Notes: a model not told the origin generated them from the letters alone. A stretch of DNA of 64,000 bases from Citrobacter koseri ATCC BAA-895 (GCF_000018045.1 NC_009792.1:558001-622000), one strand, 5' to 3'; shown: positions 16,857 through 27,073, numbered from the stretch's first letter. Numbers and translations: made by a program.

Positions 16857-18446
16857 TCAGCTTAGCGCGAGCAACTGACGCGTATACTCCTGTTGCGGTG
16901 CGGTAAAGACACGCTCACATTGCCCCTGTTCCACCACTTCTCCTTGTCGCAGTACAATGACCTGATGGCATAATGCGCGCACAACATGCAGATCGTGGCT
17001 GATGAAAATGTAAGCCAGGCGATGCTTTTGTTGTAAAGATTTCAACAGCGCCAGGATTTGTGCCTGAACCGTTCTGTCCAGCGATGATGTCGGTTCATCC
17101 AGAATAATCAGCGACGGTTTCAGTATTAGCGCTCTGGCGATAGCGATACGCTGGCGCTGGCCACCGGAAAATTCCGCCGGGTAACGATGGCGCGTCTCAG
17201 CATCCAGACCCACTTCCTTCATGACGGCGATAACCTGTTCTTCGCGCTGCCCGGCGGAAAGGGCCGGTTGATGAACGCGTAAGCCTTCTTCAATAATTTG
17301 CAATACGTTGAGGCGGGGGTTCAGCGATGAGTTCGGGTCCTGAAATACCACCTGAATACGGTGACGAACCGGCAGCAACTGACGGCGGGTTAAATTTTGC
17401 AACGGCTGGCCGTCAAAAGTGATGCTGCCCTGCGAGCGAATCAACCGCAGCAAGGCCAGACCGGTGGTGCTTTTTCCTGACCCGGATTCACCGACCAGCC
17501 CCAGCGTTTCACCAGGTCGAAGCGCGAAACTCACCTCGTTAACCACGACGTTATGATCCACCACGCGTTTCAGAACCCCTTTTCGAATCGGGAATGCGAC
17601 GCGAAGCTGGCTCACTTCCAGTAGCGGCGACGACTCACCGGGCAATGGAACCGGGGAGCCGGTGGGTTCGCTGTTCAGCAACTTCTGCGTATAGGGATGC
17701 TCAGGCGCGCTAAGCAACGGCAACGCACGGTTTTGCTCCACGCATCGTCCGTTTTGCATCACCGCCACGGTGTCCGCCAGTTTTTTCACAATGCTGAGAT
17801 TATGGGTGATAAACAGCATACCCATATTCAGTTCGCGTTGCAGTTCACGCAGCAGTTGCAGGATTTGCGCCTGTACGGAGACATCCAGAGCGGTCGTGGG
17901 TTCATCGGCGATTAACAGTTCAGGATGCGTGAGCAACGCCATTGCGATCATCACGCGCTGGCGTTCACCGCCTGAGAGTTGATGGGGATAATCGCTCAGC
18001 CGTTTCGCGGCCTGACGAATCCCTACGCGATCCAGGCAGCTCAGGATTTCGGCCCTGGCGGCCTCACGGCGCATTCCCCGGTGCAGGGACAGCACTTCGT
18101 AGAGCTGTTTTTCCAGCGTATGCAACGGGTTTAGCGATACCATCGGTTCCTGAAAAATCATGGCGATTTTATTGCCCCGCACGCCGCGCAGCGTCTGCTC
18201 GCTGGTGTGGAGCAATGACTCGCCATGAAAACGGATATCGCCCGCGAGATACACCGCAGGCGGAGAGGGCAGCAACCGCAGAATCGACAGCGCGGTGACG
18301 CTTTTACCGGAGCCGGATTCGCCCACCAGCGCCAGCGTTTCGCCTGCGTCAACCTGTAGAGAGATGTCGTTAACAACCGTGCGCACGTTCTCCTGATGGC
18401 GAAAACCTACCGATAAATTCTCAATAGTTAACAGAGGATGCGTCAT
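16857..18446 (-). CDS. yejF: YejF, double-ATPase subunit of YejABEF peptide/microcin C importer
   Basis: 529 residues from ATG 18446, one base after the yejE stop; a longer frame from 18494 overlaps yejE and is rejected. Two complete ABC domains fused: Walker A GESGSGKS in both halves, signatures LSGGERQR and FSGGQRQR, Walker B LLIADEP and LIILDEP. Drives uptake of oligopeptide-like substrates; in E. coli YejABEF imports microcin C and in Salmonella contributes to resistance to antimicrobial peptides. Last gene of yejABEF. Confidence 0.96.
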   Translation of the reverse strand: MTHPLLTIENLSVGFRHQENVRTVVNDISLQVDAGETLALVGESGSGKSVTALSILRLLPSPPAVYLAGDIRFHGESLLHTSEQTLRGVRGNKIAMIFQEPMVSLNPLHTLEKQLYEVLSLHRGMRREAARAEILSCLDRVGIRQAAKRLSDYPHQLSGGERQRVMIAMALLTHPELLIADEPTTALDVSVQAQILQLLRELQRELNMGMLFITHNLSIVKKLADTVAVMQNGRCVEQNRALPLLSAPEHPYTQKLLNSEPTGSPVPLPGESSPLLEVSQLRVAFPIRKGVLKRVVDHNVVVNEVSFALRPGETLGLVGESGSGKSTTGLALLRLIRSQGSITFDGQPLQNLTRRQLLPVRHRIQVVFQDPNSSLNPRLNVLQIIEEGLRVHQPALSAGQREEQVIAVMKEVGLDAETRHRYPAEFSGGQRQRIAIARALILKPSLIILDEPTSSLDRTVQAQILALLKSLQQKHRLAYIFISHDLHVVRALCHQVIVLRQGEVVEQGQCERVFTAPQQEYTRQLLALS

Positions 18447-18447
18447 C

Positions 18448-19473
18448 TTATACCGCCTTGTTGGGATCAAACGCGTCGCGTACTGCTTCGCCAATAAAAA
18501 TCAGCAGCGACAATAACACCGCGACGGACAGGAACGCGGTGATCCCAAGCCACGGCGCCTGCAAATTATTTTTACCTTGCAGGAGTAATTCGCCGAGGGA
18601 AGGGGAGCCGAGCGGCAGGCCAAATCCGAGAAAATCCAGCGACGTCAATGTGGTAATCGAGCTGCACAAAATGAACGGTAAAAAGGTCAGCGTGGCGACC
18701 ATCGCGTTGGGCAGCATGTGACGCAGGATAATGCTGCGATCGCTGACGCCCAGCGCCTGTGCGGCGCGGATGTAGTCGAAATTGCGCGTGCGCAGGAATT
18801 CCGCGCGAACCACCCCGACCAGGCTCATCCAGCCAAACAGGACGGTAATAGCCAGCAGCCACCAGAAATTGGGTTGCACTACGCTTGAGAGCAGAATAAT
18901 CAGAAACAGCGTCGGCATTCCTGACCACACTTCGATGAACCGTTGCCCCCACAGGTCGATTTTTCCGCCGTAATACCCCTGCAACGCGCCTGCCAGCACG
19001 CCCATTACGCTGGAACAGAGGGTAAGCATCAAACCAAACAGGATAGAGATTCGCGTGCCGTAGAGGATGCGCGCCAGCACGTCGCCGCCATTCGCGTCGG
19101 TTCCCAGCCAGTTTTGTGTGGATGGCGGAGAGGGGAAGGGTTTATCAGTGGCAAAGTTGATGCTGGTGGCGCCAAAACGCACGGGCGCCCACAGCACCCA
19201 TCCGTGGTTTTCAAGCTGCTTTTGCAGCCAGGGGTCCTGATAATCCGCCTGCGTTGCGAACGGCCCGCCGAAATCGCTTTCGCTGTAGTTTTTGACCAGC
19301 GGAAAGTACCAGCTTCCCTCATAGCGTACCAGCAGCGGTTTATCGTTGGCGACCAGTTCGGCGCACAGACTCAGGCCAAACAGCACCAGGAAAATCCACA
19401 GTGACCAGTACCCCCGGCGATTATGACGAAAACGCGCCCAGCGGGCCTGGTTTGCAGGGCTTAATCGCGGCAT
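18448..19473 (-). CDS. yejE: YejE, inner-membrane permease of YejABEF
   Basis: 341 residues, DppC/OppC-type permease with an N-terminal helix, a large periplasmic loop and about five further helices; EAA-type loop near RAAQALGVSDRSIILRHMLPN (shortened here). Its start overlaps the yejB stop by one base (19473). Confidence 0.95.
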   Translation of the reverse strand: MPRLSPANQARWARFRHNRRGYWSLWIFLVLFGLSLCAELVANDKPLLVRYEGSWYFPLVKNYSESDFGGPFATQADYQDPWLQKQLENHGWVLWAPVRFGATSINFATDKPFPSPPSTQNWLGTDANGGDVLARILYGTRISILFGLMLTLCSSVMGVLAGALQGYYGGKIDLWGQRFIEVWSGMPTLFLIILLSSVVQPNFWWLLAITVLFGWMSLVGVVRAEFLRTRNFDYIRAAQALGVSDRSIILRHMLPNAMVATLTFLPFILCSSITTLTSLDFLGFGLPLGSPSLGELLLQGKNNLQAPWLGITAFLSVAVLLSLLIFIGEAVRDAFDPNKAV

Positions 19474-20567
19474 CAGCGTCCCTCAAAATCAATGCGTGGA
19501 TCAACCAGCGTATAGCTGATATCGCTCAGGATATTCAGCAGCAAGCCGATCAGGGTGAAAATGTATAACGTGCCAAACATTACCGGGTAGTCGCGTGACA
19601 CGGTCGCTTCGTAGCCCAGCAACCCCAGCCCGTTTAAGGAAAACATCACTTCAATGAGCAGCGAACCGGTGAAAAACATGCTGATAAAGGTGGCCGGAAA
19701 ACCGGCGATCACCAGCAGCATGGCGTTGCGGAAAACGTGCTTCCACAGAATGTTTTTTTCGCTCACCCCTTTTGCGCGCGCGGTGACAACGTACTGTTTG
19801 CGGACTTCATCCAGAAAAGAGTTTTTGGTCAACATGGTCAGCGCGGCGAACCCGCCGATCACCGTCGCCAGTACCGGTAACGTGATATGCCAGAGGTAGT
19901 CGGTAATTTTCTGATACCAGGGCAGGGAATCAAAATTGGCGGATACCAGGCCGCGCAGCGGGAAGAGGTCGTAATAGCTACCGCCAGCAAAGAAAACGAT
20001 CAATAAGATGGCGAACAGGAAGGCGGGGATAGCGTAGCCAACGATGATAAAAGCGCTGCTCCAGATGTCGAAACGGCTGCCGTTATATACCGCTTTGCGG
20101 ATGCCCAGCGGGATCGACACCAGATAAATGATGAGCGTACTCCACAATCCGAGCGTAATGGACACGGGCAGACTGTCTTTGATTAACGTCAGTACGGATG
20201 CGCTGCGAAACAGGCTGTCGCCGAAATCGAAACGAACATAGTCCCAGAGCATTTTAAAGTAGCGCTCATGAACAGGCTTATCAAAGCCGTAGCGATGCGT
20301 GATCTCCGCGATCACCTCGGGATCTAACCCACGTCCGCCGCGATAGTGGCTGTCGCTAATATTCCCTACGCCGGTCTGGGCGTGGCTGGCGCGAACGCCT
20401 TCGCTACCGGCGCCGGGCAGGGCGCCAGACTGGCCGAATTCAATGGCCGCGATCGCCTGGTCAACCGGGCCGCCCGGTGCGATCTGGACAATAAAAAAGT
20501 TGATTGTAATGATGGCCCACAGCGTCGGGATCACCAGTAACAGACGTCGAATCAGGTAGGCGCCCAT
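19473..20567 (-). CDS. yejB: YejB, inner-membrane permease of YejABEF
   Basis: 364 residues, DppB/OppB-type permease; N-terminal helix, periplasmic segment with a low-complexity region near residues 40-80, then about five helices with EAA loop TARAKGVSEKNILWKHVFRNA (in part). Forms the transmembrane channel with YejE. Directly abuts yejA. Confidence 0.95.
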   Translation of the reverse strand: MGAYLIRRLLLVIPTLWAIITINFFIVQIAPGGPVDQAIAAIEFGQSGALPGAGSEGVRASHAQTGVGNISDSHYRGGRGLDPEVIAEITHRYGFDKPVHERYFKMLWDYVRFDFGDSLFRSASVLTLIKDSLPVSITLGLWSTLIIYLVSIPLGIRKAVYNGSRFDIWSSAFIIVGYAIPAFLFAILLIVFFAGGSYYDLFPLRGLVSANFDSLPWYQKITDYLWHITLPVLATVIGGFAALTMLTKNSFLDEVRKQYVVTARAKGVSEKNILWKHVFRNAMLLVIAGFPATFISMFFTGSLLIEVMFSLNGLGLLGYEATVSRDYPVMFGTLYIFTLIGLLLNILSDISYTLVDPRIDFEGR

Positions 20568-22382
20568 TTATTCTCCCTGTCGTCTGGCGGCGGGAAGTTT
20601 TGCCGCTTTGTTGACGTCATACCACCAGGTATCCAGCCCAATGGTGTAGATCGGCCGGATGGCCGGATGGGAAAATTTATCCCACCAGGCGAGCCTGTCT
20701 TCCGCCATATACCACATTGGCAGCATGTAGTAATTCCAGGTCAATACCCGATCCAGCGCCCGCCCGAGGGGAACCAGCTTCGTTTTATCGCCTTGGGCGG
20801 CAATGATTTGGGCAATCAGTTTATCAATGACCGAGCTTTGCACGCCTGGCGCGTTATAGCTGGAGTCAATGTATTCAGACGCCCAGGATATTTGTAGATC
20901 GGAGCTGGGCCACGGCATGGCGCGCCACAGTCGCGGCATCATGTCGTAGTCGCGACTGCGCATGCGGTTGGTGATTTGCGAGTTATCAACCTGGCGGATG
21001 TTCATCGTGATGCCAAGACGCTGCAAATTATGCTGGAAGGGAAGAACCCACTGGCTGTTGCCGCCTGCCGGAAGCAGCAGTTCAAAGCTCAGCGTTTTGC
21101 CGGTCGCGCTGTTAATGCGTCGCTGGCCTTTCAGTACCCATCCCGCCTCTGTGAGTAATTTATCGGCCTTCAGCAGGTTTTCCCGATCGTAGCCATCGCC
21201 GTTTGAGACTGGCGGCTGATAAATCCGGGTAAAGACCTCCGGCGGCAGATCCTTTTTCATGGGCGCGAGTAAGACCAGTTCGTCTGCACTGGGGTAGTTT
21301 CTGGCGGCATACTCGGTATTCTGGAAATAGCTGTTTGCCCGGCTCCAGGCATTATAAAACAATGCTTTGTTCATCCATTCGAAATCAAATGCCAGGGTTA
21401 TCGCTTCACGCACGCGACGATCGTTAAATACCGGACGCTGAATATTAAAGGCCAGCCAGCGCGTATCCTGTGCGGATTCATTTTTCTGTTCGTCTTTAAC
21501 GATGTAATGGTTATCGAAGTTTTTACCGGTGTAGCGCGTCGCCCAGTTTTTCGCGTCATTCTCCAGACGCAGATCAAACGCCCCGGCCTTAAAGGCTTCA
21601 AACGCGACGTTGTCATCAAGGTAGTAGTCGTAGCGGATAGTATCAAAGTTCCAGCGCCCCCGGTTTACCGGCAGGTTAGCAGCCCAATAGTTTTTTATCC
21701 GGGAATAGACAATGTACTGGCCCATTTTCCACTGGGTTATGCGGTACGGGCCGCTGGCAAGAGGAGGCTTAGAGAGCGGGTCGCTGAGCTTATGATCCTT
21801 CCAGAATTTTTCCGGCATGACCGGTAAAGAAAACAGGCTGAGCATATCCTCTTTACCGGGTTTGGCTAATTCAATGCGGACGGTAAGCGGAGCGATGGCT
21901 TTGACGGTCGTGCCTTTGTACACCAGACGAAACTGCGGCACGCCCTCGGTCATAAATTTATGGAAGGTGAAGGCGACGTCGCGGGCAGTGATGGGCGAAC
22001 CATCATGAAAACGGGCGCGTGGGTTGATGGTCACTTCCACCCAGGAGTAATCCTCCGCATATCGCGCGTTGTCGGCAATGAGCGGGTAGTAGCTGCCGGG
22101 TTCATCGTCAGAGGTGGTAAAAAGCGTGTCGTAAAGCTGCTCGGTACGTGCGCCAGGATTACCGCGCATGGAATAGCGGTTGAAATTATCGAATGTCCCG
22201 GTCGCGGAAAGCGTTATCCGCCCCCCTTTTGGCGCCGCCGGATTGACATAATCGAAATGATTAAAATTGAAGGCGTATTTGGGTTCGCCAAGCACGGAAA
22301 AGGCGTAACTTTCTTTGATGGCCTGAGCCTGTACGCCAAAGCTGGCCAGGGCGACAAACAGAAGCATTACGCGAGCAATCAT
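20568..22382 (-). CDS. yejA: YejA, periplasmic substrate-binding protein of YejABEF
   Basis: 604 residues from ATG 22382 (MIARVMLLF start), with a signal peptide ending VQAQA near residue 20. Family 5 extracellular solute-binding protein (DppA/OppA/NikA type). First gene of the operon; a longer frame from 22409 adds codons outside the family. The four genes are packed without gaps, giving one transcript yejABEF. Confidence 0.95.
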   Translation of the reverse strand: MIARVMLLFVALASFGVQAQAIKESYAFSVLGEPKYAFNFNHFDYVNPAAPKGGRITLSATGTFDNFNRYSMRGNPGARTEQLYDTLFTTSDDEPGSYYPLIADNARYAEDYSWVEVTINPRARFHDGSPITARDVAFTFHKFMTEGVPQFRLVYKGTTVKAIAPLTVRIELAKPGKEDMLSLFSLPVMPEKFWKDHKLSDPLSKPPLASGPYRITQWKMGQYIVYSRIKNYWAANLPVNRGRWNFDTIRYDYYLDDNVAFEAFKAGAFDLRLENDAKNWATRYTGKNFDNHYIVKDEQKNESAQDTRWLAFNIQRPVFNDRRVREAITLAFDFEWMNKALFYNAWSRANSYFQNTEYAARNYPSADELVLLAPMKKDLPPEVFTRIYQPPVSNGDGYDRENLLKADKLLTEAGWVLKGQRRINSATGKTLSFELLLPAGGNSQWVLPFQHNLQRLGITMNIRQVDNSQITNRMRSRDYDMMPRLWRAMPWPSSDLQISWASEYIDSSYNAPGVQSSVIDKLIAQIIAAQGDKTKLVPLGRALDRVLTWNYYMLPMWYMAEDRLAWWDKFSHPAIRPIYTIGLDTWWYDVNKAAKLPAARRQGE

Positions 22383-22491
22383 CGGAAAATGGTTTCCTTT
22401 TCTTATCACCTGCCACCGTCAGGCAAGCGTCAATCCTGAATAATAAGTGACGCAGCCTCTGTTGTGAATCCATTCGGGCAGAAGAGTGCCG

Positions 22492-24048
22492 TCACCATTT
22501 TGGCGCGGGCCGGGTATTCATCCAGTGAACGAAGTCCTCAAGCGCTAAAGGGCGGCTAATCCAGTACCCCTGGAGGAAGTTGACGCCATGATCGCGTAGC
22601 CATCGGGCCTGCTCCGGGGTTTCCACTCCTTCCGCAACGGTCAGCATATGCAGGCGCTTAGAGAGCATCAAAACCGCATCCAGAACTGGAGAGGTCACGG
22701 TTTCCGTACCAATCGCATTAATAAAGCCCCGGTCGATTTTCAGGTAGTCCAGCGTAAAGCGTTCCAGATAGATGAGGGCGCTATGGCCGGTGCCAAAATC
22801 ATCAATTGCGATTTCGAATCCAGCGCAGTGCAGCCACTCAAATAATTTAGCCGCTTCATGCTGATTGAGCATATCGCGTTCGGTAATTTCCAGTACGATC
22901 TGAAAATGATGCGGCGGTAAGGATTCCGCCAGGAGACGGATGTCCTCTTTAAAGCTGTTGCTGTGCAGGTGGTCAGGCGCGATATTGATGCCAAACTTTG
23001 CCCCGACAGGCAGTACCTTCTGCAACGCGGGGGCGTCGCGCGCCACGAGTTTAAACAGATGCTGGGTGAGCGGCACAATAAGCTGCTGGGCTTCTGCGTA
23101 ATGAATAAACGCGTCAGGCGGGATTTCGCCTGCCGTAGGGTGACGCCAGCGTAACAGCACTTCCAGACCCGTGACCCTGAGCGTTTGGGTATCAACGACC
23201 GGTTGATAGACCACATAAAATTGTTCGCGCTTGATAGCCACCAGGATCTCTCGCCCCGGCTTCAGGCGGATAGAGCTGATGTAGTAGCAGAGCAGGGCGG
23301 CGATGATACCGCTCATACTGCCCAGCAGCAGGGCATAGCCCACGTCGTTATAGGTCCAGCTGTCGGCGTATAACTGTATCTTCAGCGGCAGCCCTTTTAT
23401 TGTCGCCTGGCGCGAAGGCGTGCCCGACAGCTCTTTCACGGTCATTAAATGCGAAGAAAACGTCGAGAGCACGGTATCGCCAATAATTAATGCGATGCCA
23501 TCAAAATCTTCCTGTCGGGCGGTGTAAATAAGGTAGGGCGTCAGGTTGATATTCAGTGAGGTAAATACGCCGCTCTCTTTTAATAACGGGTTGCGATACC
23601 AAATCGCCATCGCCGGTTTATCCGGCATCATCGGCGTGCCGGGAAGTATCGCCATATCAATCTCTTTGCGGATGTCGATATTGGATACCAGGTCGGTAAG
23701 CGGCGTGTCCATCGGCCCGGTCGCCGACGAGCAGAAGGCGATTTTGTCTTTGACGAGCAAAAAGGCGCGCACATTCAGGCTAAAAGCGGCGCGGGAGGTC
23801 AGCTCGGAAGAGACTTGCTGGCAGTCATTAAGCGTCAGGGGCTGTAACACATCCGTCGTGGCTTTAAGGTCGGCGAAGTAGCTCACCAGATAATGTTGTA
23901 CGTCGGATATCAGCGTGTCGTATTTGACTTCACGTTTATGCCATGACATTAAAAATTGCAGGCTACTGATAAGTAACGCGACGATGACCCCTGTGAGAAT
24001 GCAGGTGAGCAGGATTTTTCGCGAGGACGAGGAGGCGCGTGTGAACAT
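22492..24048 (-). CDS. pdeN: PdeN (Rtn), CSS-EAL cyclic-di-GMP phosphodiesterase
   Basis: 518 residues. Membrane helix near residues 13-34, periplasmic CSS domain (ending in the FCSSATG motif near residues 105-111 and a paired cysteine before it, DCQQVSS), second helix near 240-260, then a C-terminal EAL domain with the signature written EVLLRW and the conserved DDFGTG loop. Predicted to hydrolyse c-di-GMP under control of DsbA/DsbB-dependent disulfide status of the CSS domain. Stand-alone gene on the minus strand. Confidence 0.93.
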   Translation of the reverse strand: MFTRASSSSRKILLTCILTGVIVALLISSLQFLMSWHKREVKYDTLISDVQHYLVSYFADLKATTDVLQPLTLNDCQQVSSELTSRAAFSLNVRAFLLVKDKIAFCSSATGPMDTPLTDLVSNIDIRKEIDMAILPGTPMMPDKPAMAIWYRNPLLKESGVFTSLNINLTPYLIYTARQEDFDGIALIIGDTVLSTFSSHLMTVKELSGTPSRQATIKGLPLKIQLYADSWTYNDVGYALLLGSMSGIIAALLCYYISSIRLKPGREILVAIKREQFYVVYQPVVDTQTLRVTGLEVLLRWRHPTAGEIPPDAFIHYAEAQQLIVPLTQHLFKLVARDAPALQKVLPVGAKFGINIAPDHLHSNSFKEDIRLLAESLPPHHFQIVLEITERDMLNQHEAAKLFEWLHCAGFEIAIDDFGTGHSALIYLERFTLDYLKIDRGFINAIGTETVTSPVLDAVLMLSKRLHMLTVAEGVETPEQARWLRDHGVNFLQGYWISRPLALEDFVHWMNTRPAPKW

Positions 24049-24161
24049 AGTTACTGGTTCTACCTGAGGTAACCGAATGCGATTAAAATGCTTGATTTAA
24101 AAGACTATAACCTGGATTAAACTGCATCGTCATACTTTTCTACAGGGATGCGATAGAACGC

Positions 24162-24192
24162 AAAAAAAGCACCGCCGAAGCAGTGCTTTTTA
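24162..24192 (-). terminator. Intrinsic terminator of mepS
   Basis: Stem AAAAAGCAC/GTGCTTTTT with a GC-rich loop; on the minus strand it ends in seven T and lies 45 bp after the mepS stop. Confidence 0.88.
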
Positions 24193-24236
24193 TGTGTCTC
24201 GTCAGGATTGCCAAGGGATAGCGGTCAGACGAAAAA

Positions 24237-24806
24237 TTAACTGCGGCTCAGAACCCGACGCCCTTCGTTGTAACGTTTTTTCCAGTAAGGCTCGTTCATG
24301 CTGGAAATAATAACGCCGCTACTGGTAGACGCATGAACAAACTGGTTGTTGCCGATGTAGATGCCTACATGACGGCCCGTCGAACCGGCGCGGAACAGAA
24401 CCAGATCGCCCGTGCGCAGGTTATTGCGCGAAACGGATTTGCCCATTTCCTGCTGCTCATAGGTTGAGCGAGGCAGTTCTAAACCAAATTGTTCACGGAA
24501 TGTACGCTGTACAAAGCTGGAACAATCGACACCTTTTTTGGTGCTGCCGCCAAGGCGGTAACGCACGCCTTTCCAGTCAGCATACTGATCCATAATCCGC
24601 GATTTAACATCGAGGTTACGCACCATATTTTCAAATTCATCCTGAGAGGCTTGCAGTGAAGAGTTATCTCCATTGCCCACAGCATGCGTCTCAGAATGCA
24701 CGTTCTTTGCGGTATTTGTAGTGCTACATGCAGAAAGCAGAACCGCCACTGCAATCGCGGGAATTCCCCGCAGGATATATCTCAAAATCGGTTGAGACCT
24801 GACCAT
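24237..24806 (-). CDS. mepS: MepS (Spr), murein DD-endopeptidase lipoprotein
   Basis: 189-residue precursor with lipobox LLSAC (C27). NlpC/P60 domain with catalytic cysteine C95 in DCSSF (K-12 has DCSGF) and histidines in GRHVGIYIG and QFVHAS. Cleaves D-Ala-mDAP cross-links to let peptidoglycan grow; degraded by NlpI-Prc. One residue longer than I remember for K-12 in the linker after the lipobox. Neighbour lpxT is also an envelope enzyme but is separately transcribed. Confidence 0.95.
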   Translation of the reverse strand: MVRSQPILRYILRGIPAIAVAVLLSACSTTNTAKNVHSETHAVGNGDNSSLQASQDEFENMVRNLDVKSRIMDQYADWKGVRYRLGGSTKKGVDCSSFVQRTFREQFGLELPRSTYEQQEMGKSVSRNNLRTGDLVLFRAGSTGRHVGIYIGNNQFVHASTSSGVIISSMNEPYWKKRYNEGRRVLSRS

Positions 24807-25219
24807 GTTGTTTGTTTTCCCTTGAAGTCCTTAACGACAAATATCGTTATAAAAATGCCAAACGTGACGAGACTAATTACCTGCGCACAATGAGACAATT
24901 CTTTAAGGTCAAATCTGTGGCGGAACGCACAAATTTATTCGCAAAGAGAATAATTATCCAGCGAGGCAAAACGAGTTCAAGATTACCCGATCGTTGCTGC
25001 CATTGCGAGCAGTTTGGCGGGATTTTTTATAAGAAATTATGATACTGAAAGTGAATTAGTGGCATTGGCTAAATTAAACGCAAATGAGGCGAATAACAGG
25101 CAATGCGTTCATTTTCAACGGGAAGAAGATGACAGGAAGATGACGGCGGGGCGGGAAATAATCGACGATCGCCATCAGGAGTGAGAACGCTCTCTGATGG
25201 CGATGTTAATTGATGTGAT
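24807..25219. other. 413-bp gap between mepS and lpxT
   Basis: Must carry the mepS promoter (minus strand). It contains a small dyad AACGA/TCGTT at 24833-24848 close to the mepS start, and at 25168-25204 a perfect 11-bp inverted repeat ATCGCCATCAG/CTGATGGCGAT 16 bp after the lpxT stop, probably the 3' hairpin of lpxT. No coding potential was convincing in the rest. Confidence 0.5.
25168..25204 (-). terminator. Hairpin after lpxT, possible terminator
   Basis: Perfect 11-bp inverted repeat with 15-nt loop just downstream of the lpxT stop on the minus strand. There is no T-run immediately after it, so termination is uncertain. Confidence 0.5.
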
Positions 25220-25933
25220 TTATTTGTTTAAATTTTGTTTGTTTTTACCGGGCAGATAATTATCGAAAAACCGTATCACGCGATCGCTGAACGATGTCAT
25301 TAACAGCCAGGGCAATCCAATCAGCACCGTTGTCAGCGAACCGACCGCAATATCCGTGAACCAGTGGGCGCCGATCATTACGCGCGGAAAGGCAAAAACC
25401 ACAAATATAATAAGGGCGATGAAACCTGCGACTTTTCCGAAATAACGCAGCATAAATGCGGAAAAAATAAGCAGCATCATTCCGTGATCGCCAGGGAAAC
25501 TGTCTTTTGACGCATCCTTGGTGGGAATATGCAGGAGATCGCTGACGCGGTGAATATTTTCAAGCGTCAGCGTAGGGCTGGCGCGTTTGACCGGAATAAA
25601 CGCCTGACCTAACTGATTCACCACAACCGCAGATAAAAGCATCACCAGGCCGATGATGATAATACGCCGACGGCCCGCCGGGGTCTCTTTTAACCAGAAA
25701 CTCAGCATCAGGCAGCCCATCGCCAGCAGCGCGCAACCATCAAACGCCCGATTATTGGTGATCGCCACCAGCCAGAGAAATGCGCGGCTTTCAATCAGCT
25801 TCTGGTTAAAGAAGTGGAAAATGTTTGCGTCGAGAGGAGACCAGAATCCGTGATTGACTGGAATATACCACGACAAAAACAACGCCAGACCCGCAGCGTT
25901 AATCAGCAGTATGAGGGGATACCGGGTTTTCAT
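25220..25933 (-). CDS. lpxT: LpxT, lipid A 1-diphosphate synthase
   Basis: 237 residues from the ATG at 25933; an ATG two codons earlier (25939) is immediately preceded by GGCGAG, which suits the inner start better. PAP2 superfamily with six helices and phosphatase motifs KRASPT, SFPGDHGMM and RVMIGAHWFTD. Transfers phosphate from undecaprenyl pyrophosphate to the 1-position of lipid A at the periplasmic face; inhibited by PmrR when PmrAB is active in E. coli/Salmonella. Confidence 0.94.
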   Translation of the reverse strand: MKTRYPLILLINAAGLALFLSWYIPVNHGFWSPLDANIFHFFNQKLIESRAFLWLVAITNNRAFDGCALLAMGCLMLSFWLKETPAGRRRIIIIGLVMLLSAVVVNQLGQAFIPVKRASPTLTLENIHRVSDLLHIPTKDASKDSFPGDHGMMLLIFSAFMLRYFGKVAGFIALIIFVVFAFPRVMIGAHWFTDIAVGSLTTVLIGLPWLLMTSFSDRVIRFFDNYLPGKNKQNLNK

Positions 25934-25967
25934 TATCATCTCGCCATTCAGTAAAACGGAGGCAACC

Positions 25968-26954
25968 TTACGCGTCCTCGGCTAAACGAAGCTTCAACAA
26001 TGCGGTCTGTAATGTGTTCCAGTCTGTTTCACGGTCTGAGATGAGTTCGATGCGGCTGTCCGGCGGCGCGACGTTTTGGGTCTCAATATGAAGATCGTCG
26101 CCCTGACGATTAATACGCACCAGACCCTCCTTAATGCGCATAACGCCTTTCACTCGTCCAACCGGCGCGAGGCGCGCCCATTCGAGCAGGCCGATGGTGT
26201 CGAACACGGTATCCGCATCAAAAATCCAGCCGCAGGCCTGATGCCCCTGGCCGCTGTTCAGGCTGCGACGCCAGCGCTGTTGCGCCGGCAGGCTAAGCGC
26301 GGCGAGCCCTTTTCTTTCGGCATGCTGGTGCGTGTGGGCGGCGCTGGCGGGCAGTTCTGCCAGGTTCTGGCGCGGTAAATCCAGCAGCTGTCCGTTGATT
26401 TGCCCGTGGTCGGCATGAACCAGTTGACGATTGTCGCCGTACTGTTGCCACCAGGTTTGCAGGGCGCTTTCGCTTTCCGGCGTAGCGCGATCGGTTTTAT
26501 TCGCGACGATGACATCGGCGGCAGCCAGCTGGTCGCGGAAGTTTTCGTTGGCGACGCTCTTTTCATCCAGCAGTAAACGCGGATCAAGGATGCACAGCGT
26601 GGCGCGCAGGTCGATCCACGGCTCGTAAACCGGCGCGGTTAACAAATCGAGAATCTGTTTCGGATGGCCAAGTCCTGTCGGTTCGATCAGCAAGCGATCC
26701 GGCTTGCCCTGGCGCAGCAGGGTATTTAGCCCCACCTGCATTGGTAATCCGTTCACGCAACACATGCAACCACCGGGGATCTCTTTCAGCAATGCGCCGC
26801 TGTCCGCAAGCAGCGCGCCGTCAATGCCCACTTCGCCAAATTCGTTGACCAGCACGGCCCATTTTTCCGCAGGATCTTTGTTGGCTAACAGATGAAGGAT
26901 AGAGGTTGTTTTTCCACTGCCGAGAAAGCCGGTAATGAGGTTGGTTTTGGTCAC
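25968..26954 (-). CDS. yeiR: YeiR, COG0523 zinc-binding GTPase (metal chaperone-like)
   Basis: 328 residues. Walker A GFLGSGKTT near residue 9, the COG0523 metal motif GCMCC near residues 62-66, G4 motif NKTD, a histidine-rich loop HTHQH near residue 210, and the CobW C-terminal domain. E. coli YeiR binds zinc and its GTPase is zinc-stimulated. Role as a zinc insertion or homeostasis factor is inferred from the family. Monocistronic. Confidence 0.92.
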   Translation of the reverse strand: MTKTNLITGFLGSGKTTSILHLLANKDPAEKWAVLVNEFGEVGIDGALLADSGALLKEIPGGCMCCVNGLPMQVGLNTLLRQGKPDRLLIEPTGLGHPKQILDLLTAPVYEPWIDLRATLCILDPRLLLDEKSVANENFRDQLAAADVIVANKTDRATPESESALQTWWQQYGDNRQLVHADHGQINGQLLDLPRQNLAELPASAAHTHQHAERKGLAALSLPAQQRWRRSLNSGQGHQACGWIFDADTVFDTIGLLEWARLAPVGRVKGVMRIKEGLVRINRQGDDLHIETQNVAPPDSRIELISDRETDWNTLQTALLKLRLAEDA

Positions 26955-27073
26955 GTCTGCTCCAGAATAATGATATGCCGTAACGGCTCGTGCTAATCCT
27001 GGCGAAAAAAAACGAAAAAGAGAAGGGCAGAGCGGACGAAGAATTTTTTCATCCGCTGGAAAGACATAAATTG

